Source: Thermomucor indicae-seudaticae
Lineage: Eukaryota > Mucoromycota > Mucoromycetes > Mucorales > Lichtheimiaceae
Direction: 5' to 3'
NCBI GenBank assembly: GCA_000787465.1
Contig: JSYX01000600.1
Location: 1-21,599, forward strand
DNA: 21,599 bases
Part shown: positions 9,075-19,538 of the stretch, piece after piece
Numbering within the stretch: the stretch's first letter is position 1
Layout: each line of letters opens with the position of its first letter
The notes under the pieces: model-generated
The model's input: the letters and a program-made list of their open reading frames with translations, nothing else
Databases searched by the model: none
Told to the model about the DNA's origin: nothing
Position numbers and translations under genes: made by a program

Positions 9075-9693
9075 TTATAATGTGCTTCGCTTGGAAGATC
9101 TGGTAAAAGACATTGCTTTTCTGAGCTTCTTTGTCAAATTTTTCCTTTTCAGGGTTAATCGGGAAGCTTCTCTGCGCAAGGTTTTGAAAGGTTGGTGATG
9201 AGCAACAGTGGTGGAAGTAGGAGGTGTGGGTGGCATCAAGTCGTTGGTGCCTCCGGACGAGAAGTCATCGGTTGTAGTGGTAGGAGGCGGTTGACTTTGG
9301 CGCCTGCGTTGTTTCAAAGCGTCGTCATCGTAGTAGTTGTAGCCGTCGTGTTCCGTCGTGTGACACGCAGGAGAAGCGACACTGGATGAGGCGGCGGCAA
9401 GTTCCGTAGGTTGATAGTAGACCACGAGAGCACCATCCTCTTCCTCCTCGTCCTTCTCCGTGTCCTCATGTGCTGCTGCTACTACTACTGCTACCCAAGT
9501 TTAGTGAGTGTCGCTCTCATATTTGATCATGTCAATTCTTACCTGTTGTTGTCGTTGTTATCTCTTCTCGTTTGATTGATATCGAATCCGGTTCGGAATC
9601 TTCAGTGATAACAGGGAGCTCATCCGGTGGCGCAGTATAGCTAGGACGATCCCAGACGTGTTCAAGCTGAAGCAAGGAGTTGATGCGCAGCAT
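9075..9693 (-). CDS. Orphan acidic/disordered protein with basic C-terminal tail (two exons)
   Basis: No family recognised. Two exons, 9693-9543 and 9490-9075, join in frame across a 52-nt intron (GTAAGA..GGGTAG) to give 188 residues. The N-terminus MLRINSLLQLEHVWDRPSY is followed by acidic TAPPDELPVITEDSEPDS. Next come Thr and Val/Ala runs (TTTTT, VVVAAA), the acidic HEDTEKDEEEEDG, a Tyr/Asp patch and polar low-complexity sequence, then a strongly basic tail (TLRREASRLTLKRKNL, TKKLRKAMSF). A TATAAAAG on the minus strand near 9770 lies about 75 bases upstream. The plan (acidic and low-complexity body, basic C-terminal helix) resembles the orphan gene at 1948-2697, but residue-level similarity is too weak to call them paralogues. 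Confidence 0.6.
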
Positions 9694-10331
9694 CGTACGT
9701 AGAGAAAAATAAGAGAGAAGAGAAAAGAAAGCAAGAAAAAAGGGTTTAGACAAAACAATTGCGCTTTTATACGGTATTTATAAGCCCTCTCTTTTTTTGC
9801 CACACCTTTTCCCCCTCCTCCCCCTCTTTTTTCTTTTCTTTTATACATGAGCACGAATAAAGGAGGTCCCTTCCAACACATACTCTCTGTCTCTCTTTGA
9901 TGACTCCATCAGGGATCCTCACTTCTTGTTCTTGTCAATATCTATCCTGCGCCGGTCATTTTGACATAACCCGAAGGAGTTTCAATGGAGATGCAGCGAG
10001 GCACAGGGCCCGAGGCACACCTTTCCCATTGTTGCGGAGTTCCACCCTCAAGTGCTTCACCTCATCGTTTTGCACTTGATTCGGGACTTGCACTTCTATG
10101 GACATCTTGTAGATTCTTCTTCCCGATGCATGCAACAAAATGGGGTCCCCAAGTTTCCTCCGCCAAAATAAGGTTCTTGGTCAGCTGGACACGTATATTA
10201 ATTCCATCCAAATGCGATGCAAGTGCATTTGCGTAATATCTATCAGGTATCATATTAACTCCGCGCTCCTCTTCTTAAGCAGACGCTCCTGTATCGTCTG
10301 ATCTGATCCCGGTTTTCCGTATCACTGCATA
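9694..10331. other. Intergenic region with promoter of orphan gene and unassigned short open frames
   Basis: 638 bases between the start of the second orphan gene and the APC5 stop. 9700-9850 is strongly strand-biased (purine- and then pyrimidine-rich on the plus strand). A 14-base CT motif at 9884-9897 ends two bases before an ATG at 9900 that opens a 59-codon frame to 10079. On the minus strand, frames of 63 and 60 codons (10253-10062, 10138-9956) overlap it; the segment EVQVPNQVQNDEVKHLRVEL looks protein-like but I cannot place it. None is called as a gene. Confidence 0.4.
9884..9897 (+). promoter_or_regulatory. Pyrimidine-rich leader motif TCTCTGTCTCTCTT, copy 2
   Basis: Identical to the motifs before the orphan gene (2720-2733, minus) and before uS11m (19846-19859). 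Here it precedes ATG at 9900, the start of a 59-codon open frame of unknown status. Confidence 0.4.
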
Positions 10332-13300
10332 TTACTCCAAAACCACGGCCTTGGACACTAGCTCCTTTTGGAGCTGTTTCTTGTCACCTAACCGTCGCCA
10401 CGCTTCCAGAAAGAGTCTCAATTTGACAAGCCCTCTTTCTGGGTATCTACGTTCTTTTCCGCTTACCGGCTTCCGCCTTGGAAATGTAGTGCATGGACTT
10501 GCGAAGCAGCTCTTGAGATGAATCTGACAATAATACAATATATGAACCTGTCATATAACTCTGTCTGTGGGAAATCTTCATGCTAGCAACCTACCTTCAT
10601 TTGCCATACTATTGCCCAGCAGAAAGCATGCCCTGGCATACGTGCTAAATACCATGGCTTCCAGTTCAAGCGATCCACTAGAAAGGATCTATCTCGGAAG
10701 TTAGCTTCTGATACCAGTCCACATATATACTCGATTTTTCCAGATTATATGCGGTTGCACAGCTTGTCTTTTGTGCCCAGCGTCGGACGCTCTTTGGGAT
10801 TTATATTTGCCAATTTTGCGTCAAAATCACATCAGTTTCGCGCTATGGATTTGCACAAGGTGAACTGTATTTTGCGCAAAGTTGGTGAACATCCACCGCA
10901 GAAGGCATCTAACGCTGGGCGCGAAACAGAGCCATTTGAGCGCAAAAACAAGCGTTCAAACCGCAGACAATGAGGAAAAATCTAGTAGTTTGCATTACCG
11001 GTGGAATGCACTTTTCCAGGATGTATAAAGCCGACTGAATCTCGCTATCTTGGTCGCTGTTATTTTCTAGCCAAGTCTCTATCAACTGAATTACGGAAGA
11101 GTAAAAGTGATATGCATCATAAGCCTGGTGGCTAACATCAAGCTTCTCTTTTGCTCCCTAATGCGTTGTGCGCATCAATATATTGCGCTATACTTTTTCA
11201 ATTGGGCATATTACACCTACCAAATCAAGCCGAGCATGCTTTGCCAGTTGAACCTTGCTATCTGTTCTTGGCAACGGTCCATGAGAGGTCTCTGCCGTCC
11301 CGTATTCACTTTCATAAAGGAACTGCATGGCCAGTCCGTACCAGGCAGAAGTAGTTTGCTTTCTTTTCGGCTCAGCCTGTTTGTTGTCCTCAGCACTGTG
11401 GACATATCGTGTCAAGGCAAAGATCAATTAACTCTCCGTGTCATAGAATTACCTTGTCTGCATCTTATGCCTAATTCGGCATACTGTCTGCTTCCACGGT
11501 AACGACATGTCGCTTTGTTCGGGATGCTTCTCTTTGTACTTTTGTAGAATATCAAGACCAGCTTGGTATTCTCCTACGTCCGCACACTAGTAGTGCCGTA
11601 AGTTCCATGCGTCAGAAAAAGACGGACTTGAATTACCATTTCCGCTGCCATAACATGGGCCTTTTCGTCATCTTCGAGTGTTCCTTCTTCTGCGTCCAGA
11701 GCCATGTCCATGTAGAAACGCGCAAGCGTCTGGTTACCTAGAGAGCGAGATTATCAATGCGGGGTGGAAGAGGTGATATTTAGTTCGACTAGTACTGACC
11801 ATAGAATTTCCATACATAAGCACGCATCAAGTTCAAAGATTTTTGCAGAAACTCAATTCCGTTTAGAGTCGCCTGAACATTGCTCCTGCTGATCAGTTTA
11901 AGCACTTTTGATGGCAGCTCTCCCTATAACGGCGAATACGGTTCATATTCCCGCGTAGTAGTAACGTCGTAACCCGCGTTGAACCTACTCTCTGAAGCAT
12001 ATCGCCCGCCTGAGAAAGCTTGTCCAGACTATCCAGATAAATCGCATTCGTTTGTTCAGACACTTCCTCAGATGGATGATAGTCGTTGTCTGTGGATGAG
12101 CTCCCTTTGAAATATCGCAACAAGCTATTATTATACAGTATTAGTTCTGTTTTGATAATCCTGCTTGCATCTTTTGTTTACCTCAATACATGGTTAACGC
12201 AGTTCAAATCCTTATTGAAGCGGGCCGCTTTAAGAGCTTCGTTTAGGCACTATTTTCTTCTTAGCGAAAGGAAAGTTATTAGTGGATCTCTGATAAAAAT
12301 TGCCTTACTTGCAACGCTTGACCCGTGTGCCCAAACTTGGTTTCAAGGATTCCAAGGTTCAACAATGCATAATGATACATTGATCTATAAATACAGTTAA
12401 TACATGTTTTGTAAAGCGGTTCATCATTGTATATAACTTGCGTTTCTCCGTGCAGCAGGCAATCGTCAAAGAATCGATGCAGCTCAGCTACCGCCCCTTC
12501 ATATTCGCCAGTACGGATATAATTTAGAAATCTAGAAGTCAGTCTCAGTTAATGTGATCCATTGTACAAACAACGGTATAGTACCTCACTTGATGTATCC
12601 TGCCAATATCCCGAGCATGACTTTCCAGAAAATTCAAATACTCATGCAGTACGGCTGGCGGCATATGACTAATTCCCGTTTCTTCAAGTCCTCAATTAGC
12701 CAATGATGGTTCCCTGCAACAGGCTTCAGACCAATCAAAATTACTTTCAATCTTTTCCGCTTGATTCGTCAGGTAGTGCTCCACGTGAGTATCAGAGATC
12801 CATCCTTTTGATATACAGAATGAGTCAGGAGAACAGGTATAAACGCCAATGTCATCTACCTTCTAATTCGTACTCTGAATCTTTTGCAAGCGGGTCATTT
12901 GAAATAACAGGACTTATCCACTCTCCTGCTGGTCCAATTTGCGCTCTATCCGAACGAGTTGCATAAATTCGAAAGACCGTAAAGAGATCCATCCTTTGCG
13001 GAATCGACGACTTTAGAAATTCAATGTTACATTTTCGTACAAAGATGCCGAATACACTCGTTTTGTCCTGCACAATATGCATGTATATGAATATGCGCCA
13101 AGTCGCGTTTTTCCCGCCAATCTTTTCTTTTACCAGGATAGCTATTTCAAGGTTTATCTAAGCAAATGTGCCAATAATCAATACAAAGTGGCACACAATA
13201 TATCTCCAACAACAAGGCGCTTACCATGTCTTCTTTTTCTTCAAGGATATCTCGCAATCCTTTTTCCCCATAAAATTCCGCTTAATAGGCACTTTTCAGA

Positions 13301-13749
13301 CATCACCTTGTAAGCTTACCAGACATGAACATGAAAAGCTTGTGAGGGCTATCGATATCATCAATCTAAGGAAAAACACGTGAAAAGTTAAGTGCAAACA
13401 GGAACAAGATCAGTATAACTATCGCGTTGAGTACATCTTGTTGCAGGGTCTGTTTCAGTTTGGCACTGTCAAGGGCACTGCCAAACTTTGAAAACTCGTC
13501 ATAGATCTGGAAAAGTTCTGGCTCAGGTTTCTCATGTACTTTGTCGTTCTAGATCTTGTTTGATTAGAGACGCGTCATTCTCTCTCCCTGACGCATTCAT
13601 ACCTCTATACTCTCCAGTATATAAATGACGACGTCTGGTACAACGTTGGGAGGTAACCCATTGTGACAAAATTTATAAATCAAGAGTAGAATGACGATTT
13701 TGAAGGGTGTCAGGTATGAAGTACGAATTACGGCTTCTCTTGTCAACAT
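10332..13749 (-). CDS. APC5: Anaphase-promoting complex subunit 5 (APC5)
   Basis: A TPR scaffold subunit of the APC/C ubiquitin ligase that drives mitotic exit. Nineteen exons are proposed on the minus strand: 13749-13603, 13548-13435, 13365-13320, 13280-13225, 13157-13134, 13067-12860, 12804-12745, 12690-12585, 12531-12309, 12249-12182, 12124-11989, 11923-11800, 11737-11637, 11586-11453, 11395-11221, 11157-10999, 10688-10595, 10523-10467 and 10438-10332; phases agree, giving 712 residues, close to the human length. Family signatures are TSYLTPFKIVILLLIYKF (N-terminus), KTSVFGIFVRKCNIEFL, RTGEYEGAVAELHRFFDD, YHYALLNLGILETKFGH with ALKAARFNKDLN, and ILSSGSLELEAM. Less certain: the end of exon 2 (13435 or 13420), the 24-nt exon 5, and the last splice, which needs a 28-nt intron. 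One intron carries a MITE-like insertion. Confidence 0.85.
10728..10987. mobile_element. MITE-like element with TA target duplication in an APC5 intron
   Basis: The ends are inverted repeats: TACTCGATTTTTCC at the left and, read from the right on the other strand, TACTAGATTTTTCC. The match continues for about 48 bases at roughly 75% identity, with shared blocks ATT, TGCGGTT, GCTTGT and TTTTG. A TA dinucleotide flanks both ends (10728-10729 and 10986-10987), the target duplication of Tc1/mariner elements. The whole lies in the APC5 intron 10998-10689; taking it out with one TA leaves about 50 nt, the size of the other introns in the gene. The interior has no transposase. Its termini differ from the 23-bp repeats at the window edges, so it belongs to another family. 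A 74-codon frame inside it is not considered coding. Confidence 0.75.
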
Positions 13750-14258
13750 CAAGTAAAGAAAGGGTCACGACTCGGTACTTGAAATAAACAAGTTCGCATG
13801 AATGTCTTTCGTACTATTTGACCCTCGTCAGGGAAGTTCCCGCTTACAGTGGAGAAACATTGCCCAACCAGCCTACCACATCGCTTCTGTATAACCTTCA
13901 GTGTTGGTTTGTGGGCCTTACCAAGCGAATAGATGATATAATTCCGTATTTTACGCGGAAGATAGAGAAATTAACTCGTGGAAGGCTCCGTCGTGCCTGG
14001 ATGTTCTCTTTCGTGAGCCAAGTCCCTACATGGCAAACGAAAGACTATACAGTCTTTGAAATGTTTGGAAAACACGCTGCAGGAATTGTGTTTGTAACAG
14101 ACGGTTGTTTCCAAGAAGTGATATTATTCTATTGTCTACCTACTTTTTTCGACGCAGGAACCGTGTATTCCCATTGCTGGTTTTCTGCTCGAAACGGGGA
14201 ATCGCGAGAACGGCGCGCGACGCGAAAATTTCCGCCCCTTTTTTGAGTTTTTCGCGCA
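13750..14258. promoter_or_regulatory. Divergent APC5/Timeless promoter with E2F/MCB-like sites
   Basis: 509 bases separate the APC5 and Timeless start codons. Close to the Timeless start are GACGCGAAAA (14219-14228, containing the SBF-type CGCGAAA and five of six MCB bases), TTTCCGCCCC (14229-14239) and TTTCGCGC (14250-14257, an E2F-type TTTSSCGC match) one base before the ATG. Such sites drive G1/S expression in fungi and animals, which suits a replication-fork protein. A perfect MCB (ACGCGT) lies at 13570-13575 inside APC5 intron 1. An open 142-codon plus-strand frame (13818-14246) fills much of this region; it starts with TTG and resembles nothing, so I treat it as chance. Confidence 0.5.
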
Positions 14259-17200
14259 ATGGAGGTGGAGGACATTGTAGAGCAAAACCGAAATTACGTA
14301 TTAGCGACATGCACGGCCTTGGGTGGATATGAAGAACGAGAGACGGCACCTGGGAAAATAGAGAAAGTCTATACTCTGGGTGACGAAGCCCTTGGTAATA
14401 AAGCAGCATGATCACTCACACACATGTATATATGCTAATGCGCGCAATAAGGCTGTCTAAAGGATCTCAAACGAGCTGTGCGTGCCGAAAGCCAGAGCAG
14501 TCAAAAAACATTTCTTCCTGCTCTTACTGAATTCAATGTGCTCGAGTCAGACCTTATTCCCATCATTAAACTCCATGCGGACGACGATTCCGAAGTCGCA
14601 CACCGATTCATCCTTGCTTGTGGTGCGTTACTGATATAACAGTCAGAGGAAAGGAAAGCTAAAGATATATAGTCGAACTCATTGTACCAATGACTTGGCC
14701 ATTGGCTGGAGCATACGACGACGACGAAGACTATGATCCCAACCTACTGAGTCACTATCGCAAACATAAATTGGCTCTATTGGCTCCTGGAATATTGGAA
14801 GCAGTGACAAGGCTCCTGACGGGCCCGCTGAGCACACCTTATCGGTAATCTATAACGTCTTCTTCGATATCTCTGTGTGTGTGTGTGCTGAACAAGGTTG
14901 TTATTATTAGTGAGCGCTCTATCTATGACCAGACCGTGATTCGACTCGTTCTGTATTTCTTTCGAAACCTGACTGCTATTCCCGACTTGAATGCGTCTCC
15001 AGACGCGACAGAGGAAACGGTTCGCATGGCGTCTATGCAGGTTCGTAAGAGTAAACCAAAGAGGAAGGAGAAGAATATGACTGATGAATTTAAAAGGAAG
15101 ACTTGGTCATCCGGTTTTGCGAGACAAATATCATGGAACTCTTGCTAGTGATCGCATCCAATAGCAACGAACCGGACGCATCAGAATGGAACGTGATCGT
15201 CTTGGAGATATTTTACAATCTGCTTAGAAATGCAAGCGCCAAGGACGTTTTCCTTTCGGATCTGTTGGAATCAGAGGTAACTCGTGTGGAATTCTTGTCA
15301 TTCTCCCGCCTTGAACTCATTCTTATATTGTCCCAGTCAGAAAATAATACAGACATGTTGTCCGACAAGTTATCCAATCTATTGAAAGATGAACATACGG
15401 TAAAACGACAGAAATTACGGAGTGCGCCTTCACGTCATAATAGGTTCGGTGGTTCCTATGCCATTAAAGCCTGGGTAAGCAAAACCACCATTTTAAAGAA
15501 GTAATAGTGTAAACTCAACCTTGCGCAAACTAGGACGGCCACACCCAAGTATTTCACAAGCAACAAGCAGCCTATGGCGATCTAACTGATATCATGGATT
15601 CGAAAAAGAAAGAGGATCGTCGAGGGCAGAAACGAAAAGAAAAGGCAAGTAAAACGAGTGACACATTTAAATCATATCTAACGCGCTTATTTAGGATGAG
15701 ATTGGCGTTCATGCTACTTACAAAACGTCTGCTTCTTTGAGACATTTGAAACAAACCGCAAGAAGTTTTCTGCAGGATGCTTTCAACAGTGAGTAGTGAT
15801 TGGATCAGTCTTGTGCTGCTCTGGACTGAAAGCGCGTGTGTGTTTAGCCTTTTATTCCTCCCTTATTCGGGATATTGAACGTGAAGATAAAAAGATTGAA
15901 GAAAAAGACCACGTACGATTCATGTACACGATCAAGTGGTTTTTGGAATATATCGGGTACGAACAGGCAGCTTATGAGAAGGCCAAAAAGAAAGAAAAAG
16001 AAAAAGAAAAAGGAAAAGTAGTTAGTGGGGATCAGCTGTTTCTGCCGTCGAGAAACAATGGTGGAGAAGGAGCGACTACCGAGGAGAAGGAGGAGGATGT
16101 GCAAATGCAGGAGCAACAGCAACCATTTGATTTTGATTTGATCGCATGCGTTGTCGACTTGCGGGCTATATTGCTATGTCTTCGACGGATGCGACTCGCT
16201 CTTGATGACAAGGTATTTGTTCCTTTGTTCGTTTTGACCGGAGAGTATTCGGCTGACTAAACGGTTGCTAGTTATGGCTGGATGTCCAAGTGGCAGCTGA
16301 CTGCTTCAGACAAATGGTATTACGCCGCATCTTTGCAGTGGTGTCTTTTTATTAAGTGGGCCTTCTTAGCTCCTTACAGTGACTGAAATGGCAGCGTCTC
16401 CGCACGAGGAATACCGTGACGTCGCCGATTATATACAAAGCAACATATATCACGAACAATCTACGTTGGACTTGTTTATTGATCTGATACGACGGTACAA
16501 GAGCCAGTCCTATGGGTAAGACTGGAAAAGAGTATCATAGGAAACATAAGGAATGCTGATTTGGTTGTAGATACATTGAAAGCATCGTCCATTTGACGCA
16601 TGCTATGCTCAAGTTACTTGAGGAATACTCTCACAAACATAAATTCATGTTCGTTAGGCGAAAGAAGAAGACAAATTCCAAAAAGAAGACTGCAGAAGAA
16701 GATCAACAAGGTAAATTGGCTTGCTGTTGGGAGCGGTTTCCCTTCTCTGATGTCCTTTTTTTTTCCTTTCTTAGGGCCAGCTTCTGACGAAAACATGTCG
16801 GAAGACAGCGATGAAGAAGATCAGGAAAGAGAGTACCGCGAGCATCTTTTCAAATTCGAAGCTTTCGAGAAGGTAGTTATCTATCCACTGACCACGAAAA
16901 AGATACGATGGCTGACCAAGTTTACAGAGGTTCTTGAATTATGACGTTGTCCGCGTTTATTGTACGCTGCTGGAGCATTACGAGACTTTAAAACCAGAAA
17001 CGATTTATTGCATTGCTAGCATGTTTCACCGTATCATGGTCAAACGCAAAGTGGAACAAGTCTTCTGGAAGGTAAACGTCCTCGCTTTTCCTTCAGGAGG
17101 AAAAAACAAGCGCTAATAGGAAACACATATGCACAGCTTCCAATACTGGACTTGTTTAACCGTATTCTGAGTCAAGCCACATCCTTACCTCGAAATCCTG

Positions 17201-17334
17201 CCATGATGGAGTTGATACAGTTTATAAGATATTGTACCCGTCAGTTTTTTAAGCGCCTGGACGAATATCCACTGCTCCTTGTCGAGACCCTGTTTGTCAA
17301 TGTCAAACCGAGGGCCAAGGACCACGATGAATAA
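14259..17334 (+). CDS. TOF1: Timeless/Tof1/Swi1 replication fork protection protein
   Basis: The large subunit of the fork protection complex (with Tipin/Csm3), which acts at replication forks in the nucleus. Fifteen exons: 14259-14394, 14452-14622, 14673-14844, 14911-15040, 15097-15276, 15337-15474, 15534-15644, 15695-15788, 15848-16212, 16272-16316, 16370-16515, 16571-16710, 16775-16872, 16928-17071 and 17137-17334; all phases fit, giving 755 residues. The N-terminal Timeless domain is clear: ALGGYE, CLKDLKRAVRAE, VLESDLIPIIKLH, VPMTWPL, YRKHKLALLAPG and YFFRNLTAIPD, then APSRHNRFGGSYAIK. Later blocks are EKDHVRFMYTIKWFLEYI, a Lys/Glu tract and acidic segments, and FKRLDEYPLLLVETLFVNV near the end. 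It stops shortly after this block, so the C-terminal part of the 970-1240-residue yeast and animal relatives is absent. The intron after exon 7 uses a GC donor (AAAAG/GCAAGT). Confidence 0.9.
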
Positions 17335-17449
17335 TAATTTCCGTTGCATACATCATTCTGTACATTATCACTGCATCTTTCGCACTTGCTTGTCAAATAA
17401 ACCATACTATTATTATTATTTATTACTTAGTGAGATATTGATATGCGAA
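17335..17449. terminator. Convergent 3' region with AATAAA signal
   Basis: 115 bases between the Timeless stop and the stop of the CBS-PB1 gene. AATAAA at 17396-17401 on the plus strand is a plausible poly(A) signal for Timeless, 62 bases after its stop. ATTATTATTATT follows near 17410. The short gap implies that the two transcripts overlap or end close together. Confidence 0.5.
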
Positions 17450-19538
17450 CTATATGCGGTTGTTCCTTGAGAACACAACAACACCAATAATAACTGCGCC
17501 CAAGAACGTAATGGCCGCTGGTAACATGATATCTTGGCGCAAGAAGAGCGATGTCTGCTGCTGCTGCTTTCTGGCGGCGGCGGCTGCTTGCTCTGTAGAA
17601 TAATAAACATGAAGCAAAACTCTGTTCTGCCCTAACCGCTCAGCAAGCTGAACAGCGGCCTCCACATCACCATCGGACGACATCAGTACTTCATCACCGT
17701 CGTCATCGATATAATAAATACTGGGCTTTATCTTCCTTGTGGTTTCACCCGAGATCTTTTCCCTTATTGTTTCGGAGAGCTTTGAATAGCTATTGCGTGG
17801 CGACATGAATCGATGCGTTTTCCCAGCTTCTGTCGTGAATTTAAACGCAAAGTGGTTTCCTCCATGGTCACTGTGGTTATTACGTGATGAAGACATACTG
17901 GAGCGGGTATCATTGATAGTATCGGTAGCGTGTTTACGATGGGCGACCATGCTAGCAGACTCATGGGGCATGATTTCTGGTTCGGGTGATAAGGCTGAAG
18001 CTGCAGCATTGTTACGACTGGTTCCATTGGTTGTGGCAGGATCTGACGACGTCTGCGAATCATTGTCTCCAGCTCCAAAGCTATCCCAAAATCTAGACCA
18101 CATGGGTCCTGGGCAACGTACTATGAGCTAGACTGGCGCGCTGCTTTGAGCGAGTATATACACACCTTCTCCATCACCGCCCTGTATGCTGTGGATTTGT
18201 TCCAGCGTGGCATAGGTTAACTTTAAGACATCCACCATGCCAACAATGGTCCCTTCTTCAAGAACAGGAAGGTTAAGATAATGTCCATCTACAGACAGAT
18301 TGCATATCAGTTTCGACTTTTTGCAAAAGCAAATGTTCCAATCAGTACCATGCATGCGTCTGAGAGCTTCCAAAATAGTCGTCTGCGGTGTCGCGGTATC
18401 CGGATGTGGCGTCATTACTCGTACGACTGAGCACGTTTCTGGATTGAGGCCGGGTGCAATGACTCGAAGGACAACGTCTTTCCTGTAAAGTCACTCAGTA
18501 CTTGAACCACAAGTCAAATACGGAAACACAAATTACGTTGTAAAGATGCCCGAAAGACCATGCTTATCGGTAATAAGCACAGCTGTTGTGTGATATTCCT
18601 TCATCATCCGAGCCACGTCTCTGACACTCGTCTTGGCATTTGCTTCAGCAGGCCGTGTACCGTCCAGCACTGTATTCAGGTCAGGGCACGACATACGATC
18701 GCGGAGTACCTCCATATATTGTACAAGTTGTACGGGGCTGTTATTCCATTCACGTTCCATTCCCTCTAACGCGTCGTAGAGTTTCCGCGACGATCCGTAA
18801 GCACGTTCCATCTTGTCCAATGCTTCATAAAGGCATTTGGTGATATCCAAGAGTCCAAAAATTTCGCCTTCCTCGTTGCATACAGGCTTTACAAAGGAAA
18901 CCTATTTTTAGTTTGGGTTGCGGTAATAATCTATAAGGACGCAGCCTACCAAATGTCGAAAACCACGCGCAACCATCAAATTTAAAGCATCTGTCGCCGA
19001 AGTATCTGCCGTGACACACATGGGTCCCTTTGTCATAATCTGCGCAACCGTCGTAGCCCTTTTTTTTTCGGTTCCGTCGTATCAGCGTGACCATTGATAA
19101 TGCTCCGTTCAGAGGTCACATTACCTGACATCTAACGATTCCGCAACCACTCGATAAGCCAAATCCTTTGCCTAGAAACACACTGACGCTTAATATACGT
19201 ATCAAGTCATTGCCTCTTCTTGTTTCAGGGGTTATCAAAGTAAAAAAAGAATAAAGAAGTTGCCCCCACCTCCTCTTTTTACATACAGTAAAGATACCAC
19301 TCAGATGGTCGTCCTCGTCGACGACCAAAACACAGTCGGCTCGTTTGGCTGCCATAAGCTGCGCTGCTTCAATGACAAGCATTCGCTCTGATACCGTAAG
19401 GGCCTGTAGCGGTTTCAAAGCAGACACTGTGCCAGGAATTTGCTTGGTTCGGCTTTGTCGCGTCCTGCTTGCACCACTTTTCTTTCTTGACAACTCATTT
19501 TCCAACTTTTTGCGGATAGCCTTTGATATAGAGTCCAT
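17450..19538 (-). CDS. CBS-PB1 protein with tail anchor (Mug70-like)
   Basis: A fungal protein combining four CBS motifs, a PB1 domain and a C-terminal membrane anchor, the plan of fission-yeast Mug70. Minus-strand exons are 19538-19287, 19171-19125, 19058-18950, 18886-18537, 18482-18349, 18288-18166 and 18108-17450, in frame, 557 residues. CBS units end in the repeated pattern LSGIFTAKDLAYRVV, FGLLDITKCLYEAL, LSGIFTTKDVVLRVI and VGMVDVLKLTYATL, at about residues 42-340. After a Ser-rich linker the PB1 domain (about 423-510) has the acidic OPCA-type segment YYIDDDGDEVLMSSDGDVEA, which in PB1 domains pairs with basic partners. The last 25 residues, LPAAITFLGAVIIGVVVF followed by SRNNRI, form one hydrophobic helix, implying a tail-anchored protein with its CBS and PB1 parts in the cytosol. 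CBS pairs usually sense adenosine nucleotides; the ligand here is unknown. Confidence 0.9.

Noticed and set aside
10749..10973. 74-codon frame inside the APC5 intron
   Set aside because: It lies wholly within the MITE-like element and shares no domain with any known protein that I recognise.
13818..14246. 142-codon open frame in the APC5/Timeless promoter
   Set aside because: It starts with TTG, its first ATG comes late, it has no recognisable domain, and it runs through E2F/MCB-like promoter sites.
14873..14888. (GT)n run as a regulatory element
   Set aside because: It lies in a Timeless intron (14845-14910) and is a simple microsatellite.
15844..16122. 92-codon minus-strand frame rich in Phe and Leu
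   Set aside because: It is the antisense of the Lys/Glu-rich exon 9 of Timeless.
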